A stretch of 64,000 bases of DNA, from assembly GCF_003667445.1 (NCBI RefSeq), contig NZ_RCTF01000015.1, positions 10,001 through 74,000 of the forward strand, given 5' to 3'. The stretch comes from Xanthobacter tagetidis. Lineage in GTDB: Bacteria > Pseudomonadota > Alphaproteobacteria > Rhizobiales > Xanthobacteraceae. The notes under the pieces are model-generated. The model ran no database searches and was not told the DNA's origin. It was given only the letters and a program-made list of their open reading frames with translations. Each line of letters opens with the position of its first letter. Position 1 is the stretch's first letter. Of the stretch, positions 54,062 to 64,000 are shown one piece after another. A program made the translations under genes and the position numbers.

Positions 54062-55936
<1,875 letters not shown>

Positions 55937-56057
55937 GGGCTCTTCGATTCCTGGTGCGCGCGGCGCACGGGTTTGGGACAAGGAGAAACGTCGGCTTTCG
56001 GGCCGCGTCAAGGCGGGAGGCGATTCGGCCGGGATTGGACGACACGAGTGAGGCTAT

Positions 56058-56085
56058 GCATGCTCCGATCAAGTCGCCGCATGAC
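56058..56085. repeat. half copy of the intergenic palindromic element
   Basis: GCTCCGATCAAGTCG followed by CCGCATGAC matches the right hairpin of the element with two stem mismatches; the left hairpin is missing. Confidence 0.55.
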
Positions 56086-56200
56086 AGAAGTTGGGCGGAG
56101 GGGTCCGTTGAGGGGATGCGGCGGTTGAGGGGATGCGGCGTTAGAGCGGATGCGGCAGGCTTCTCCGGCTGGTCCGACGCTGCCGTCGCCCCTTCACCGC

Positions 56201-56292
56201 CGTCGCCCTCCGGCTTGACCGGAGGGCCCATGCTGCGGCTGGGCGCGGCGCGGGGCGGTGGCTTGGATGCTCCGTCAAGCCGGAGCATGACG
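56201..56292. repeat. intergenic palindromic element, copy 7
   Basis: Left hairpin CCCTCCGG-CTTGA-CCGGAGGG; right hairpin GCTCC(G)-TCAAG-CCGGAGC with one base deleted from the stem. Bounded by CGTC and GACGG. Confidence 0.85.
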
Positions 56293-56362
56293 GCGGTTTT
56301 TGGCACCGGGCCTTCCTTTTGCACCCCTCGCCCCTTGTGGGAGAGAGGAGACATCACGTCGA

Positions 56363-56378
56363 TGTTTCACGTGAAACA
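56363..56378. promoter_or_regulatory. parS site, perfect consensus
   Basis: Exact TGTTTCACGTGAAACA, 18 bp past the mnmE stop codon, in the mnmG-mnmE spacer about 7.4 kb from the origin spacer. Expected to be a high-affinity ParB loading site. Confidence 0.97.
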
Positions 56379-56395
56379 TCTTGCGGCCCCGTCCC

Positions 56396-57700
56396 TCACT
56401 TGCCGATGCAGAAGGTGACGAACAAGGCGTCCAGCACATCCTCCACATCCACCCGGCCGATCACCCGGTCGAGCGCGCGGGCCGCCAGCCGGAGTTCTTC
56501 CGCGCGCAGCTCCTCCTGCCCGCCGAAATCGCCAGCGGCGCGGGACAGATGGCCGGCGGCCTCGGCCAGAGCGAGCCGCTGGCGCTCGCGCGAGACGAGG
56601 GCCGGCTCGCCGCCGGCGAGGCCCTCGGCCTCCGTCTCCAGGCATGCCAGCAGCGCTTCGACCCCTTCGCCGGTGTGGGTGGACAGGCCGATCCAGCCGT
56701 CCGGAACTCCGCCCCCGAGGTCGGCCTTGGTGCGCACGCGGATTGCGCGGGCGAGCGCGGCGGGCGGCGGCTCGCCCGCCTCGGAAAGCCACAGCACCAG
56801 GTCCGCCGCCTCGGCGCGGGCGAGCGCCCGGCGCACGCCCTCCTGCTCCACCATGTCCACGCTCTCGCGCAGCCCGGCCGTATCGAGCAGCAGAACCGCC
56901 TGCCCGGCCAGCTCCAGATGCACCTCCAGCACGTCCCGCGTGGTGCCGGGAACTGGGGAGACGATGGCCGCCTCGCGCCCCGCGAGGCGATTCAGCAGCG
57001 TGGACTTGCCCGCATTGGGCGGCCCGGCGATGGCGACCGTGAGCCCCGCGCGCACCCGCTCGCCGCGATCGGCATCGCTGAGCGCGGCCGCGACATCCGC
57101 CGCCAGCGGGCCAATGACGGCCTGCGCCTCGGCGACGAGATCGTCGGGCACGTCGCCCTCGTCGGAGAAGTCGATGGAGGCCTCAACCAGCGCCAGCGCC
57201 TGCACCAGCCCCGCGCGCCAATCGGCGATGCGGCGGGAGAGGGCGCCAGAGGCGAGCGCCAGCGCCTGGCGGCGCTGCGCCTCGGTCTCCGCCGCCACGA
57301 GGTCGGCGAGGCCCTCCACCTCGGCGAGGTCCATCTTGCCGCGCGCGAAGGCGCGGCGGGTGAATTCGCCGGCCTCGGCGGGGCGCAGGCCGGGCAGGGC
57401 GCCGAGCACCCGCAGCACCGCCGCCACCACCGCGCGCCCGCCATGCAAATGGAGTTCCGCCACGTCTTCACCCGTGGTGCTGGCGGGGCCGGGGAAGAAC
57501 AGCACCAGCGCGCGGTCCAGCACCTCGCCCCGCGCGGGATCGCGCAGCGCGCCGTAGCGGGCGAAGCGCGGCGGCGGCAGATCGCCCAGCAGCGCGCGCA
57601 CCGCATCCCCCGCCGCCGGCCCGGAGAGCCGCACCACGGCGACGCCGCTCGGCGGGCGGCCGCTGGACAAGGCGAAGATGGTGTCCTCGAACGTCGCCAT
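56396..57700 (-). CDS. mnmE: tRNA modification GTPase MnmE (TrmE)
   Basis: 434 residues. N-terminal tetrahydrofolate-binding domain (DTIFALSSGRPPSGVAVVRLSGP; HLHGGRAVVAAVL), helical domain, inserted GTPase domain with G1 GPPNAGKST, G3 DTAGLR, and the invariant C-terminal CIGK (431-434) holding the catalytic Cys. The usual G4 NKxD reads TKAD here, a mild deviation. Works with MnmG. Rho, often adjacent in relatives, is absent; a plus-strand yyaL-like gene starts 136 bp away. Confidence 0.97.
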   Translation of the reverse strand: MATFEDTIFALSSGRPPSGVAVVRLSGPAAGDAVRALLGDLPPPRFARYGALRDPARGEVLDRALVLFFPGPASTTGEDVAELHLHGGRAVVAAVLRVLGALPGLRPAEAGEFTRRAFARGKMDLAEVEGLADLVAAETEAQRRQALALASGALSRRIADWRAGLVQALALVEASIDFSDEGDVPDDLVAEAQAVIGPLAADVAAALSDADRGERVRAGLTVAIAGPPNAGKSTLLNRLAGREAAIVSPVPGTTRDVLEVHLELAGQAVLLLDTAGLRESVDMVEQEGVRRALARAEAADLVLWLSEAGEPPPAALARAIRVRTKADLGGGVPDGWIGLSTHTGEGVEALLACLETEAEGLAGGEPALVSRERQRLALAEAAGHLSRAAGDFGGQEELRAEELRLAARALDRVIGRVDVEDVLDALFVTFCIGK

Positions 57701-57836
57701 GGGCGCCCCATTTCGGTCCGCCCGCGCGATTGCGGCGGCCGGTCGCGCCCTTATATCTGACGGACGGGCACCATCGCAGCCCGATGCATTCTTCCGCCGC
57801 CTTTCCCTTCATCCATTGCTGCCGGGGACCATTGCC

Positions 57837-59852
<2,016 letters not shown>

Positions 59853-59952
59853 GGCGCCCTGAGCGGGCGACACGCGAACGGCGCCCCCTCTCAGATCGGA
59901 TCAGAGAGTCACCGGCGGGCATTTTTCGCCGGATGACCTTCGGCTCGGACGA

Positions 59953-59978
59953 AAGGCCGATCGGCCGTCCTCGGCCTT
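59953..59978. terminator. hairpin between convergent yyaL-like gene and dnaQ
   Basis: AAGGCCGA at 59953-59960 pairs perfectly with TCGGCCTT at 59971-59978. A second, smaller hairpin (CCGGCG/CGCCGG at 59912-59932) and a six-T tract at 59992-59997 also lie in this 188-bp convergent spacer. Together they probably end both transcripts. Confidence 0.4.
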
Positions 59979-60040
59979 CCTACGCGATCGATTTTTTCGA
60001 TGGTGGTCGGCGTTTCGACAACTTTTGATTGTTGGCCGCC

Positions 60041-60772
60041 TCAGCCGGCCTTGGTCTCCGCCGGCGCCGGATCGCGCGGCGTGTAGGTGAGCCAGATCGC
60101 CTTCTCGCCCAGGCCGTCGACGAAGGCGGCGTGGGCCTCGGCCTCGGCGGCGTTCACGCGGGAGGGCAGGGGGACGGGGCGGCTGCGCGCGGCAGCGATG
60201 GCGGCCGACACCAGGCGCGGCGCCTCTGACACTTCCTCCACCAGGCCGATGAGGCTCGCCTGACGCCCGCCGAGCAGCTCGCCATAGACCTCCGCCAGCA
60301 GCTCGGCATCGAGCAGAGCGCCGTGCTTCACCCGGCGCGAACTGTCGATGCCGTAGCGGTTCATCAGATCGTCGAGGCGGTTGCCGCCGCCGGGATGCTT
60401 GCGCCGCGCCAGCGCCAGCGTGTCGATCACCCGGTCGCGCGCGATCACCGGCCGGCCGGCGCGCTCCAACTCCGCGTTCAGGAAGCCGATGTCGAACGCT
60501 GCATTGTGGATCACCAAAGTATCGTTCTGGATGAATTCAATGAATTCATCGGCGATCTCCAGAAACTTCTTCTTGTCTGACAGAAATTCCGAGGAAAGCC
60601 CATGCACGTTGAAGGCTTCCACCGGCATGGCACGCTCGGGATTGATGTAGACGTGGAAAACGTTGCCCGTGAGGATGCGGTTCACCATCTCCACGCAGCC
60701 GATCTCCACCACCCGGTCGCCGCCATGGGCCTCCAGGCCTGTGGTCTCGGTGTCGAGCACGATCTCGCGCAT
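60041..60772 (-). CDS. dnaQ: DNA polymerase III epsilon subunit (3'-5' proofreading exonuclease)
   Basis: 243 residues. DEDDh exonuclease with D7, E9 (LDTETTGL), D94 (NAAFDIGF), H150 and D155 (VKHGALLDAELLAEVY), all intact. The C-terminal tail (about 185-243) is the polymerase-alpha-binding region. The last gene of the minus-strand operon PPSR-maf-aroE-coaE-dnaQ; 12 bp separate it from coaE. Confidence 0.97.
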   Translation of the reverse strand: MREIVLDTETTGLEAHGGDRVVEIGCVEMVNRILTGNVFHVYINPERAMPVEAFNVHGLSSEFLSDKKKFLEIADEFIEFIQNDTLVIHNAAFDIGFLNAELERAGRPVIARDRVIDTLALARRKHPGGGNRLDDLMNRYGIDSSRRVKHGALLDAELLAEVYGELLGGRQASLIGLVEEVSEAPRLVSAAIAAARSRPVPLPSRVNAAEAEAHAAFVDGLGEKAIWLTYTPRDPAPAETKAG

Positions 60773-60784
60773 GCCTATCCCCCC

Positions 60785-61384
60785 TCACGCCCGCCGGCCG
60801 GGCCCACCGAGCGCCCGCACCACGCCGGCCACCTGGCGGCGCGCCGCCTCGAAGCCGCGGCCGGTGTCGATGACGAAATGGGCGCGGCGGCGCTTCTCGG
60901 CGTCCGGCACCTGCCGCGCGAGGATGGCCTCGAAACGCGCCTGCGTCATCCCCGGCCGGTCGAGAACGCGGGCGCGCTGCACAGCTATCGGCGCGCTCAC
61001 CACCGCGATGGCATCGACGCGCGCGGCGCCGCCGGTCTCGAACAGAAGCGGGATGTCGAGCACCGCGAGCCGCGCGCCGGCGCGCCGGGCGGCGTCGAGG
61101 AACGCCGTCTCCTCCGCCCGCACCAGAGGATGGACGATGGCCTCCAGCCGCTTCATCGCGTCGGCATCGTTCAGCACCCGCGCGGAGAGCGCCGGGCGGT
61201 CGATGGCGCCGTCGCGGGTCACGCCGGGAAACGCTGCCTCCACGGGCGCGACTGCCGCGCCTTCATAGAGCCGGTGCACCGCCGCGTCGGCATCGTGCAC
61301 CGGCACGCCCATGGCGCGGAACATGGCCGCCGTGGCGGACTTGCCCATGCCGATGGAGCCGGTGAGGCCGAGGATCCACACCAC
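60785..61384 (-). CDS. coaE: dephospho-CoA kinase
   Basis: 199 residues. Last step of coenzyme A synthesis. P-loop GLTGSIGMGKS (6-16), DADAAVHRLYE lid/substrate region, IVHPLVR, and VLDIPLLFETGG are standard for CoaE. It begins at a GTG (61384) immediately after the aroE stop, so tight translational coupling is likely. Confidence 0.97.
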   Translation of the reverse strand: MVWILGLTGSIGMGKSATAAMFRAMGVPVHDADAAVHRLYEGAAVAPVEAAFPGVTRDGAIDRPALSARVLNDADAMKRLEAIVHPLVRAEETAFLDAARRAGARLAVLDIPLLFETGGAARVDAIAVVSAPIAVQRARVLDRPGMTQARFEAILARQVPDAEKRRRAHFVIDTGRGFEAARRQVAGVVRALGGPGRRA

Positions 61385-62233
61385 TCAGGCCTCCAGCTGG
61401 CCCTTGGCGCGAAGGTCCTCGATGATGAAGGCCCGCAGCGCCTCGCTCACCTTGGGCCTGACGCCGAACCAGCGCTCGAAGCCCGGCACGCCCTGGTGCA
61501 GCAGCATGCCGAGCCCGTCCACGGTGCGCAGGCCGCGCGCGGTCGCGAGCTTCAGAAGCGGGGTGATGAGCGGCACATAGACCACGTCGCTCACCACCGC
61601 CTCGTCGCGCAGCGGCGAAAGGTCGATGGCCATCGGCTCGGCGCCCTTCATGCCGAGGCTGGTGGTGTTGACGAGGATGTCGGCTTCCGCGAGCGCCGCG
61701 GGCACCACCTCCCAGCCCTTGGGGTGGACCGTGCCGGGAAACGGCTTCGCCACCTCCTCGGCGCGCGCCAGCGTGCGGTTCACCAGAAGCACCCGGTCGA
61801 AGCCGCGCTCGACGAGGCCGCGCACCACCGCCCGCGAAGCGCCGCCCGCGCCGAGCACCAGAGCGAGCCGGCGCGCGCCCTCCCAGCCGGGCACGGTGGC
61901 ATCGAGATTGGCGAGGAAGCCGTAGCCGTCGGTGTTCGCCCCGCACAGCCGGCCGTCCTCCAGCCACAGCGTATTGGCGGCGCCGAGCGCGACGGCGGAG
62001 GGGTCCGCCGCGTCGAGCACCGAGAAGGCGATCTCCTTGTTGGGCGCCGTCACGTTGCAGCCGGCATAGCCGCGGTCCGCAAGCGTCCGGTAGAAGTCGG
62101 CGGCGGTGTCGGGCGGCACCTCCTCGCGGCCGTAGAAGCCGTCGATGCCGTGCTCCTTCAGCCAGAAGCCGTGCAGCAGCGGCGAGCGGGAATAGCTGAC
62201 CGGCTGGCCGGTGATGCAGACCCTCGTGGTCAT
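61385..62233 (-). CDS. aroE: shikimate dehydrogenase
   Basis: 282 residues. NADPH-dependent reduction of 3-dehydroshikimate in the aromatic pathway. Substrate-site motifs SYSRSPLLHGFWL and CNVTAPNKE (Lys and Asn), NADP loop LGAGGASRAVVRGL, and NTTSLGMKG are present. The stop abuts the coaE start; maf lies 10 bp upstream on the same strand. Confidence 0.97.
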   Translation of the reverse strand: MTTRVCITGQPVSYSRSPLLHGFWLKEHGIDGFYGREEVPPDTAADFYRTLADRGYAGCNVTAPNKEIAFSVLDAADPSAVALGAANTLWLEDGRLCGANTDGYGFLANLDATVPGWEGARRLALVLGAGGASRAVVRGLVERGFDRVLLVNRTLARAEEVAKPFPGTVHPKGWEVVPAALAEADILVNTTSLGMKGAEPMAIDLSPLRDEAVVSDVVYVPLITPLLKLATARGLRTVDGLGMLLHQGVPGFERWFGVRPKVSEALRAFIIEDLRAKGQLEA

Positions 62234-62243
62234 GGTTCCGCCC

Positions 62244-62849
62244 TCACGGAAGAAGCCCCTGCTCGCGGAAGAAGGCGAGGAGTTGCAGCAGCGGCAGCCC
62301 CAATATGGTGAAGTGGTCGCCGTCCACCCGCGTGAACAGGTGCACGCCCACCGCTTCGAGCTGGTAGGCCCCCACGGAGGTGAGCACCCGCTGCCCGGCG
62401 GCGGAGAGATAAGTGTCGAGCGTGTCGTCGGAGAGCGCCCGCATGGTGAGGAAGGCGCTCACCACCGCGTCGAACACCACCGTGCCGTCGAACGCCACCG
62501 CCACCGCCGAATGCAGCGCGTGGGTGTGGCCCGACAGGCGCTTCAGCTGGTCGCGGGCGGCCTCGACGGTGCGCGGCTTGTGGAAGATCTCCGGCCCGAG
62601 CGCCAGGGTCTGGTCGGCGCCGACGACGATGCGGCCCGGCGCCGCCCGGGCGCCGCCGAGCGCCTTCGCCCGCGCCAGCAGCAGCGCGACCTTGGCCGGC
62701 TCGATGTCCCCCGCCTCGGCCTCCAGCGCGCGCTCGTCCACATCGGCAACCACCGTCTCCACCGGCAGGCCCGCATGGACGAGAAGGGTCAGCCGCGTCG
62801 CGCTCTTCGACGCCAGGATCAGCGGCTGCTCGCCGCGCCATAAGGTCAT
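62244..62849 (-). CDS. maf: Maf-like nucleotide pyrophosphatase
   Basis: 201 residues. House-cleaning nucleoside triphosphate pyrophosphatase family. N-terminal ILASKSATR is the alphaproteobacterial form of the SxSPRR substrate loop; other motifs are GADQTLAL, KPRTVEAARDQLKRLSGHTHALHSA and the C-terminal AVGVHLFTRVDGDHFTILGLPLLQLLAF. YhdE/YceF-like subtype is not resolved. Co-transcribed in the origin-side operon. Confidence 0.92.
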   Translation of the reverse strand: MTLWRGEQPLILASKSATRLTLLVHAGLPVETVVADVDERALEAEAGDIEPAKVALLLARAKALGGARAAPGRIVVGADQTLALGPEIFHKPRTVEAARDQLKRLSGHTHALHSAVAVAFDGTVVFDAVVSAFLTMRALSDDTLDTYLSAAGQRVLTSVGAYQLEAVGVHLFTRVDGDHFTILGLPLLQLLAFFREQGLLP

Positions 62850-62855
62850 GGGAAA

Positions 62856-63710
62856 TCAGGTCTCCGCGATGGCGCGGCGGCGCCGCTCCGCAAGCAAGGC
62901 GACGATGGTGGCGGCGGTCTCCTCGATGGAGCGCCGCGTCACGTCGATCAGCGGCCAGCCGTTGCGGGCGCACAGGCGCCGCGAGAAATTGATCTCCTCC
63001 GACACCGCCTCGCGGTCGGTATAGGAGGTGCTGCTGCCGCCGGCATTGAGGCCGAGCAGCCGGTTCTGCCGGATCTCGACGATGCGCTCGGCGCTGGCGA
63101 CGAGACCCACCACCAAAGGCGCCTTCAGGCTCTCGATGTTGCTCGGCAGCGGCACGTTGGGCACCAGCGGGATGTTGGCGGTCTTGATGCCCCGGTTGGC
63201 GAGATAGATCGAGGTGGGCGTCTTCGAGGTGCGCGAGACGCCCAGCAGCACCACGTCGGCCGCCTCCAAATCCTCCGTCATGTGGCCGTCGTCGTGCATC
63301 ACCGTGAAGTTCAGCGCGTCGATGCGCTTGAAATAGCTGGCGTCGAGCGAATGCTGGCCGCCGATGCGCGGCGTCGGCTCGCCGCCGAGATAGGACTGGA
63401 ACAGCTGCACCACCGGCGCCAGCACCGACATGTAGGGCACGCCCAGCTCGCGGCAGCGCACCTTGAGGCGCTCGCGGATTTCCTTGTCCACCAGCGTGTA
63501 GAGCACGATGCCGGGATTGCTCTCGATCTCGGACAGCACCCGCTCCAGCTGCTTCATGGAACGCACGAGGGGGTAGACGTGTTCTATGGGCAGCACGTTG
63601 GCATATTGGGCGCAGGCGGCCCGGCCCACATTGATCAGCGTCTCGCCGGTGGCGTCGGAGACGAGGTGCAGGTGGAAGTAGCTCTCGCTCGGCGATTTCA
63701 CTGCGCTCAC
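62856..63710 (-). CDS. ppsR: kinase/pyrophosphorylase PPSR-type regulatory protein (DUF299)
   Basis: 284 residues from GTG 63710 (VSAVKSPSESYFHLHLVSDATGET), the normal family N-terminus; a longer frame to ATG 63830 adds 40 residues of basic, family-foreign sequence and would cover the origin boxes. Bifunctional ADP-dependent kinase and Pi-dependent pyrophosphorylase that regulates PEP synthase or pyruvate phosphate dikinase. Visible: HLVSDATGETL, the P-loop-like GVSRTSKTPTSIYLANRG, and DVTRRSIEETAA. It is the first gene of the operon and the one bordering oriC in this lineage. Confidence 0.93.
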   Translation of the reverse strand: MSAVKSPSESYFHLHLVSDATGETLINVGRAACAQYANVLPIEHVYPLVRSMKQLERVLSEIESNPGIVLYTLVDKEIRERLKVRCRELGVPYMSVLAPVVQLFQSYLGGEPTPRIGGQHSLDASYFKRIDALNFTVMHDDGHMTEDLEAADVVLLGVSRTSKTPTSIYLANRGIKTANIPLVPNVPLPSNIESLKAPLVVGLVASAERIVEIRQNRLLGLNAGGSSTSYTDREAVSEEINFSRRLCARNGWPLIDVTRRSIEETAATIVALLAERRRRAIAET

Positions 63711-63838
63711 GCTTGTCCACCGGTCCTGTGAAAGCCTGTTGAGAAGCCATGCCCGCTTGCGGCCGGGAAGGCAAGTGCGTGGACAGCGGGGACTGCCGTC
63801 CACAATGAAACCGCGCGGGACGGGTTTCACCGCCTGCC

Positions 63839-63847
63839 TGTGGGTAA
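63839..63847 (-). promoter_or_regulatory. DnaA-like box
   Basis: TGTGGGTAA differs from the complement of the TTATCCACA consensus at one position. Confidence 0.6.
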
Positions 63848-63874
63848 ATGTGGACGCCTATCGGGCCCTTCGCA

Positions 63875-63890
63875 TTAACCCTTCATTAAC
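63875..63890 (+). promoter_or_regulatory. CtrA-binding box in the origin
   Basis: TTAA-N7-TTAAC with exact 7-bp spacing (TTAACCCTTCATTAAC), the alphaproteobacterial CtrA consensus. In Caulobacter such sites in Cori repress replication in swarmer cells. Confidence 0.85.
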
Positions 63891-63946
63891 CTGTGTTTCG
63901 CCGGCTTCGCAGCCGCCCCAAGTGGGGGTGCGCCGGCATGTCCGTC

Positions 63947-63955
63947 TGTGGATCG
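63947..63955 (-). promoter_or_regulatory. weak DnaA-like box
   Basis: TGTGGATCG matches the first seven bases of the complementary DnaA consensus TGTGGATAA. Confidence 0.45.
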
Positions 63956-64000
63956 GTTGTCGACGGCCCTGCGAATGGTTAATCAACCCCTAAGACTCCA

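Larger units (their letters stand above)
55937..56395. other. 459-bp spacer between mnmG and mnmE
   Basis: Holds a half element (56058), a full palindromic element (56201), a CCCCTCGCCCCTTGTGGGAGAG half-palindrome near 56325 that resembles the element in the helicase gene, and the perfect parS. No gene is seen. An mnmG promoter is expected here. Confidence 0.7.
63711..64000. other. probable chromosomal origin of replication, left part (window ends inside it)
   Basis: Gene-free, with AT-rich patches in a GC-rich setting. It contains a full CtrA-type box (63875-63890), DnaA-like boxes TGTGGGTAA (63839) and TGTGGATCG (63947), further weaker TGTGGAC/GTCCACA boxes near 63796 and 63849, another TTAA half site at 63979, and one CcrM-type GANTC (GACTC at 63994). 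PPSR borders oriC opposite hemE in rhizobial chromosomes, which fits. The right boundary is outside the window. Confidence 0.75.

Noticed and set aside
56799..56815. MnmE inactivated by loss of the NKxD motif
   Set aside because: The G4 region reads TKAD, a mild variant; G1, G3 and the catalytic C-terminal CIGK are intact, so a functional enzyme is more likely.
63711..63830. 40-residue N-terminal extension of the PPSR gene
   Set aside because: Not present in the family, basic in character, and would cover spacer DNA with DnaA-like boxes; GTG 63710 gives the normal N-terminus.

Overview
The window is GC-rich (about 70% by eye) and looks like chromosomal DNA from an alphaproteobacterium of the Hyphomicrobiales (Rhizobiales), most likely Xanthobacteraceae-like. 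The evidence is gene content and order: cobS/cobT beside a J-domain protein, DUF2076, DUF4175 (TIGR02302-type), mnmE-mnmG-rsmG-parA-parB with two parS sites, and dnaQ-coaE-aroE-maf-PPSR ending in an AT-richer spacer with a CtrA box and DnaA-like boxes. The right edge therefore lies in or beside the chromosomal replication origin. I see no rRNA, tRNA, CRISPR array, transposase, integrase or phage gene.

Layout. 1-7.6 kb: a gene-free start, an M23 envelope peptidase, three tandem paralogous exported proteins, and an exported protein built from an internally repeated domain. 7.6-10 kb: a DUF2267 gene, then a strikingly AT-rich gene (8093-9931) for a GHKL ATPase fused to a PD-(D/E)XK nuclease-like domain. 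It is the clearest acquired gene here and a candidate single-gene defence system. 10-19.8 kb: clpB, thioredoxin-type arsC, a stomatin/NfeD pair, small exported proteins, and a DNA-repair-type DEXH helicase carrying an in-frame palindromic repeat. 19.9-26.5 kb: a fragment of the division/cell-wall cluster (ftsW-murG-murC) followed by gyrB. 26.7-33.7 kb: phytase-like protein, cobT, cobS and a J-domain protein on the minus strand, divergent from bolA-queC-LprI-like-HAD. 34-38.5 kb: a signalling block of diguanylate cyclase, translationally coupled GNAT protein and CHASE2 class III cyclase. 38.6-48 kb: collagen-like lipoprotein, XRE regulator, DUF2076, ispG, SGNH hydrolase, Zur-like repressor, bdhA plus patatin, macrodomain protein and RluA-type synthase. 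48-57.7 kb: DUF4175 membrane protein, then parB-parA-rsmG-mnmG-mnmE. 57.8-64 kb: a YyaL-like protein, the dnaQ-to-PPSR operon, and the origin spacer.

Two families of palindromic elements run through the window. One is intergenic (seven full copies plus two halves). Each copy carries a hairpin at each end, and the two 5-nt loops are complementary and covary between copies. The other is inserted in frame in the helicase gene. Most other genes are ordinary housekeeping genes. Start codons were reassigned wherever family length, a ribosome-binding site or a signal peptide favoured an internal start.
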